A model generated the notes under the pieces. That model worked only from the letters and a program-made list of their open reading frames with translations. It made no database searches and was not told where the DNA came from. A stretch of DNA of 64,000 nt from Bolinopsis microptera (Eukaryota; Ctenophora; Tentaculata; Lobata; Bolinopsidae), in assembly GCF_026151205.1 (NCBI RefSeq), contig NC_087078.1, positions 1,505,675 to 1,569,674 of the forward strand. The letters are read 5' to 3'. This document shows, piece by piece, positions 60,649 through 64,000 of the stretch. Position 1 is the first letter of the stretch. Each line of letters begins with the position of its first letter. The position numbers and the translations under genes are program-made.

Positions 60649-63102
60649 CTACCTTATCACATCGCCATTTTCCAACTCCCGTACCGCTTCCCATTCACTG
60701 TTCAACTCAGATGCAACCTGGATAAATATTGGCAAGAGTTCAATAAACTTAAATACAGTTATAAACTCTCTAATTGGCGAAATTGTTATTACATAATTGT
60801 GTAGTTAATCAGTTAATTTATCAATAAAATTACCTCAGTGAACAATCTTTCCCAGTACCATGGCTTATCACTCTCCTTCACACTGCTCTCTGCGTTCAAA
60901 TACTGAAAATAGGAAAATAGGAAAACCGTTACCACTACTAATAATATCACTACTACTACAACTACTAATAGTTCGGAACTAATTCCTAATTACCCTCTCC
61001 CACTGTCCCGCATCAGAATTCGCAGTTCCTCTTATAGTTCCTTTTAGTAGAGTTATCGAATCTCAAGCACAATTAATCTCAGGAGTATTAAGCGATAATT
61101 CTCGATAAATCTAATAGAGTGATAACTCACTCAATACCTTGACTTTTAACACCATAGCAAATGTGAAACTAAGTAGTTCACGAAATAGGGGATTGAAAAT
61201 AAAAACTGTATTTTAAATCAACAGATCAACTTACCCTGGTAAGACACTTCAGATCTATCTTGCTATCAAGCATCATGAGTGCTGAGTGTTTGTTGAGTTC
61301 CTGGTCCAACTCCCGGATAGTAGCAACTCTGTTGACTTGAACATTTGGCGCTTCAGCAACCTGAGTGACAATACTGTTAAATACGCATTAAATAAAGATA
61401 TGGTGTCAGTAAATAACTTAAGTGATCACTATTATATAATAATCTTGGCGAAATCACCATTACATGAATCATTAAATCGATAAATCTTTGATGGTTGGTA
61501 TAATAAATGGCAGGTGCAGCGAAGGCCATTAATTCATGACATAATATGACAATATGTTTTAAGGGGTGTCTTGACAAGTGCCAAATATCCACAGTCAACA
61601 ACATAACCCCACATAATATATAATAGGTACCGTGGCTCAAGCATGCAAAATATTATATTTCAAAGCCATACCAGACACCTTCGATCATAAAAGGGACCGA
61701 TTAAATTGATTTTTGATGGTATTTTGGAAGCCCTCGCTCTGTGTTGAATGTTGATGTACATACATGACCAAAATGACGAACTGGCATCTTAAAAGCTCTT
61801 CTATATTTGATGCACCGGTTTAACTTAAAATTGTTGCTAATTAAATATATTATACGTAGCGTTATGAGTAAACGAGTTGATAGTTGAATTTTATGTCACC
61901 ATGGTGACATGTTCATTATTCATCCACATTCCACATAGTTGTCATAAAATTAATTGAATCAATATTAATCTGTACTTTGCTTAATCTTAGAACTTACACG
62001 GGTCACGAACTAGAAAACATGCCACTTTTGGTGGATATGAAAATAAGATGGGTTCGGGACTGGGGAAGTCAACGCTATTTAATTAAGCGACCGATTTTAG
62101 AACGAAATGCCGAAAAATCGTGTAGGAATTTTGAATTCTCACTATTGAAAACCCGACGGCCAATAAAAATTCTTGACGGGTCATTATAACGACAACAACA
62201 ACAACAACATTAGTATACTATAATAATCTATACCAAGAATAGTAATAGAAACATCACCTGAAAGCTGAGGTCCTCCTCCGCCATCTCTTCCAACACTGGA
62301 ATGGTAGGAATTTCAGATATTTCCTCCCCGGGACTCTGAGTATTAAACCTGGGATCCTCCATGCTGACAGCAGTGTTTTCACCCCAGCCCCCCTGTTTGG
62401 GCATGGGACGAGGAGGGGACAGTTCGTCTGTGGAGGAGGGGCTCAACATCATCGTGGAATCTGAGGAAGGAGGACATTTTAAAACAAATTAAAGCTTTTA
62501 AGAGAAGGGCAGTGGAGGGTCAGCGGCTCAGCGCAGTGGAGGGTCAGCGGCTCAGCGCAGTGGAGGGTCAGCGCCCTTTTTAATCGACCGTTTTTTATAG
62601 ACTGAACAATTCTACGCAGGGTATATTTTAGCCGGCAACGGTTGGGCGTTGTCAAATTGTAAATGTTCTATAGGATGAATTGCTCTCTAAGTATAAAAAG
62701 GTAGATCATTTCGTCAAAAAAAGCGATCTTTCCCCCCAGAATTGGATCAATTACTCACTAAGTCGTATTTAATGTCAATAATACTGCCCAGGCCATTAAG
62801 CACCTACCGGGGCCGACTAGTAGTAGCATGAAAATCATAAAATACCCGACATATATCCAGACTTAAACAGCAAGCAGAAACATAGTTAAAAGCCTAATAA
62901 AAGGTACAGTAAAATAACTTTGCAGAATAAAATGCCACGTAGATATTCCCTTTGCCAGCTAAATTGTCCGGAACGCACCAGTAGCAGCAGCTCCAGGAGC
63001 AGGAATTTCAGAGTCTTCATTGGGAGAGGTACTCTGTACGGCACGACGCCCCGCTTGTGGCCGATCCTTCTTGTCTGGTGACGTAGTGAAGATATCAGAC
63101 AT
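60649..63102 (-). CDS. IFT43: IFT43, intraflagellar transport protein 43 (IFT-A subunit)
   Basis: Five exons, 5' to 3': 62979-63102, 62258-62460, 61235-61360, 60834-60902 and 60649-60717, with consistent phases. They give 196 residues against about 208 in human. Family landmarks: GRRAVQ near residue 20, KQGGWGENTAV, EIPTIPVLEEMAEEDLSFQ followed directly by VAEAPNVQVNRVATIRELDQ, LMMLDSKIDLKCLTR, and a C-terminal WYWERLFTEVASELNSEW. IFT43 is a small subunit of the IFT-A complex that drives retrograde transport in cilia. The start at 63102 follows an in-frame stop with no other ATG between. Confidence 0.93.
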
Positions 63103-64000
63103 TACGTCGCTTTTCTTGGAGGCACGCTATAAGTTACAATAAGATAAGTTACAATAAGATAAGTTACTGTAAGTTACAATAAGATGAGTTGCAGCACAAC
63201 AAAGAAATTTCCATAAAAAGGATAATGTGTAGCGCTCGGCAGACTTTGAATGGCATACATGTACATTGTACATTGTACAGCTATAAATAACGATAGGGAT
63301 CTATTGTTTTTAAAGCTCCTTGAAAGTTGTCTGAAGTAGCTTAATTGATCTGAGGTATGCGAGGGGACTACAATCATGACAGCGAAACATTTACCAAAGT
63401 GCCAGTAAAAACTCACAATTGACAATACAACAATCACCATCGAAACTCGATGTTCAATAAATTATCTCACACAGAGACCTTCGACCTACCGACCACATAA
63501 TTTACTATAGCTATCGTAAAACTATTTCATCTTCACACCGTTGATTCCGGATAAATAATATAATTGTTATGAATTCAATAATTTATGAATTTTTGAAAAA
63601 CCAAGTCCAACTCACTGATTTATACAAAGATTTGAAGGCTAGGAAACATTGCAATTCGCAATTTAACCAAAGAATTTAGACTGTAAATATTGCAATCAAT
63701 GTGACAATAAGACAGGCTCATAGAGTAACAAACTAGAAAATAGATCTGAAAAGAAAGCCAGATATTCTCATATTATAACCAATTGAACTTGGAAAATTAT
63801 AGAAAAAGAGGGGAAAACTTCAAGAAAAAGAAAATCCTACACACTAAATCGAAAAATCAATTAATTTTAAAGCCCCGATACCTGACATTGGGTAAAAATT
63901 TACCTAAATTTATGATCATGATCACTAACGTGAAGATAATGACAATTGCTATAAGGACAATTGCCCCGTAACCAGTGCTCACACTCGATTGTTGGATTCT
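63103..64000. other. Upstream of IFT43
   Basis: AT-rich, with a short tandem AAGTTACAAT/AAGATAAGTT stretch at 63130-63185. No gene recognised. Confidence 0.6.

Overview
This is nuclear DNA of an invertebrate animal. The genes have GT-AG introns, the intergenic DNA is AT-rich, and there are several cilia and mitochondrial genes of animal type. Taxon cannot be fixed from the sequence. The unusual number of genes lying inside introns of other genes recalls what has been reported for ctenophores, but that is only a hint. All exon boundaries below were placed by hand, from reading frame, splice-site sequence and intron phase.

Layout: (1) 91-4943 (+) TTC12, with a small two-TM membrane-protein gene (A) antisense in intron 3. 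(2) Minisatellites at 4602-5816. (3) 6387-14239 (+) a DNAJA3/Tid1-type mitochondrial Hsp40, with a paralogue of A (gene B) antisense in intron 3 and a predicted C-terminal membrane anchor. (4) 15124-26995 (-) a 14-exon gene (C) of unrecognised family with three to four tandem copies of a ~110-residue module. One intron holds a secreted coiled-coil/fucolectin-like gene, and another holds a 4.3-kb foldback transposon with an 8-bp target duplication. (5) 27-41 kb: no convincing gene, but many tandem arrays, including a 3.6-kb array of a 34-bp unit. (6) 41711-59786 (+) a complement-control (sushi-like) protein with signal peptide and GPI-type C-terminus (D), spread over 18 kb. Its introns contain a 7TM receptor gene, a perfect 588-bp inverted duplication, two LINE reverse-transcriptase remnants, an orphan ariadne-like exon, a NERD-nuclease/helicase gene cut by a TTAA-flanked palindromic transposon, and a small secreted-protein gene. 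(7) 60649-63102 (-) IFT43.

TTC12 (dynein-arm assembly) and IFT43 (IFT-A) both serve cilia. The secreted lectin, sushi-GPI protein and receptor are surface or recognition molecules. The least expected observations are the two paralogous RRxS-repeat membrane proteins nested antisense in neighbouring host genes, the DNAJA3 gene with an optional basic insert and a membrane tail, the unrecognised modular gene C, and the recent palindromic insertions and duplication.
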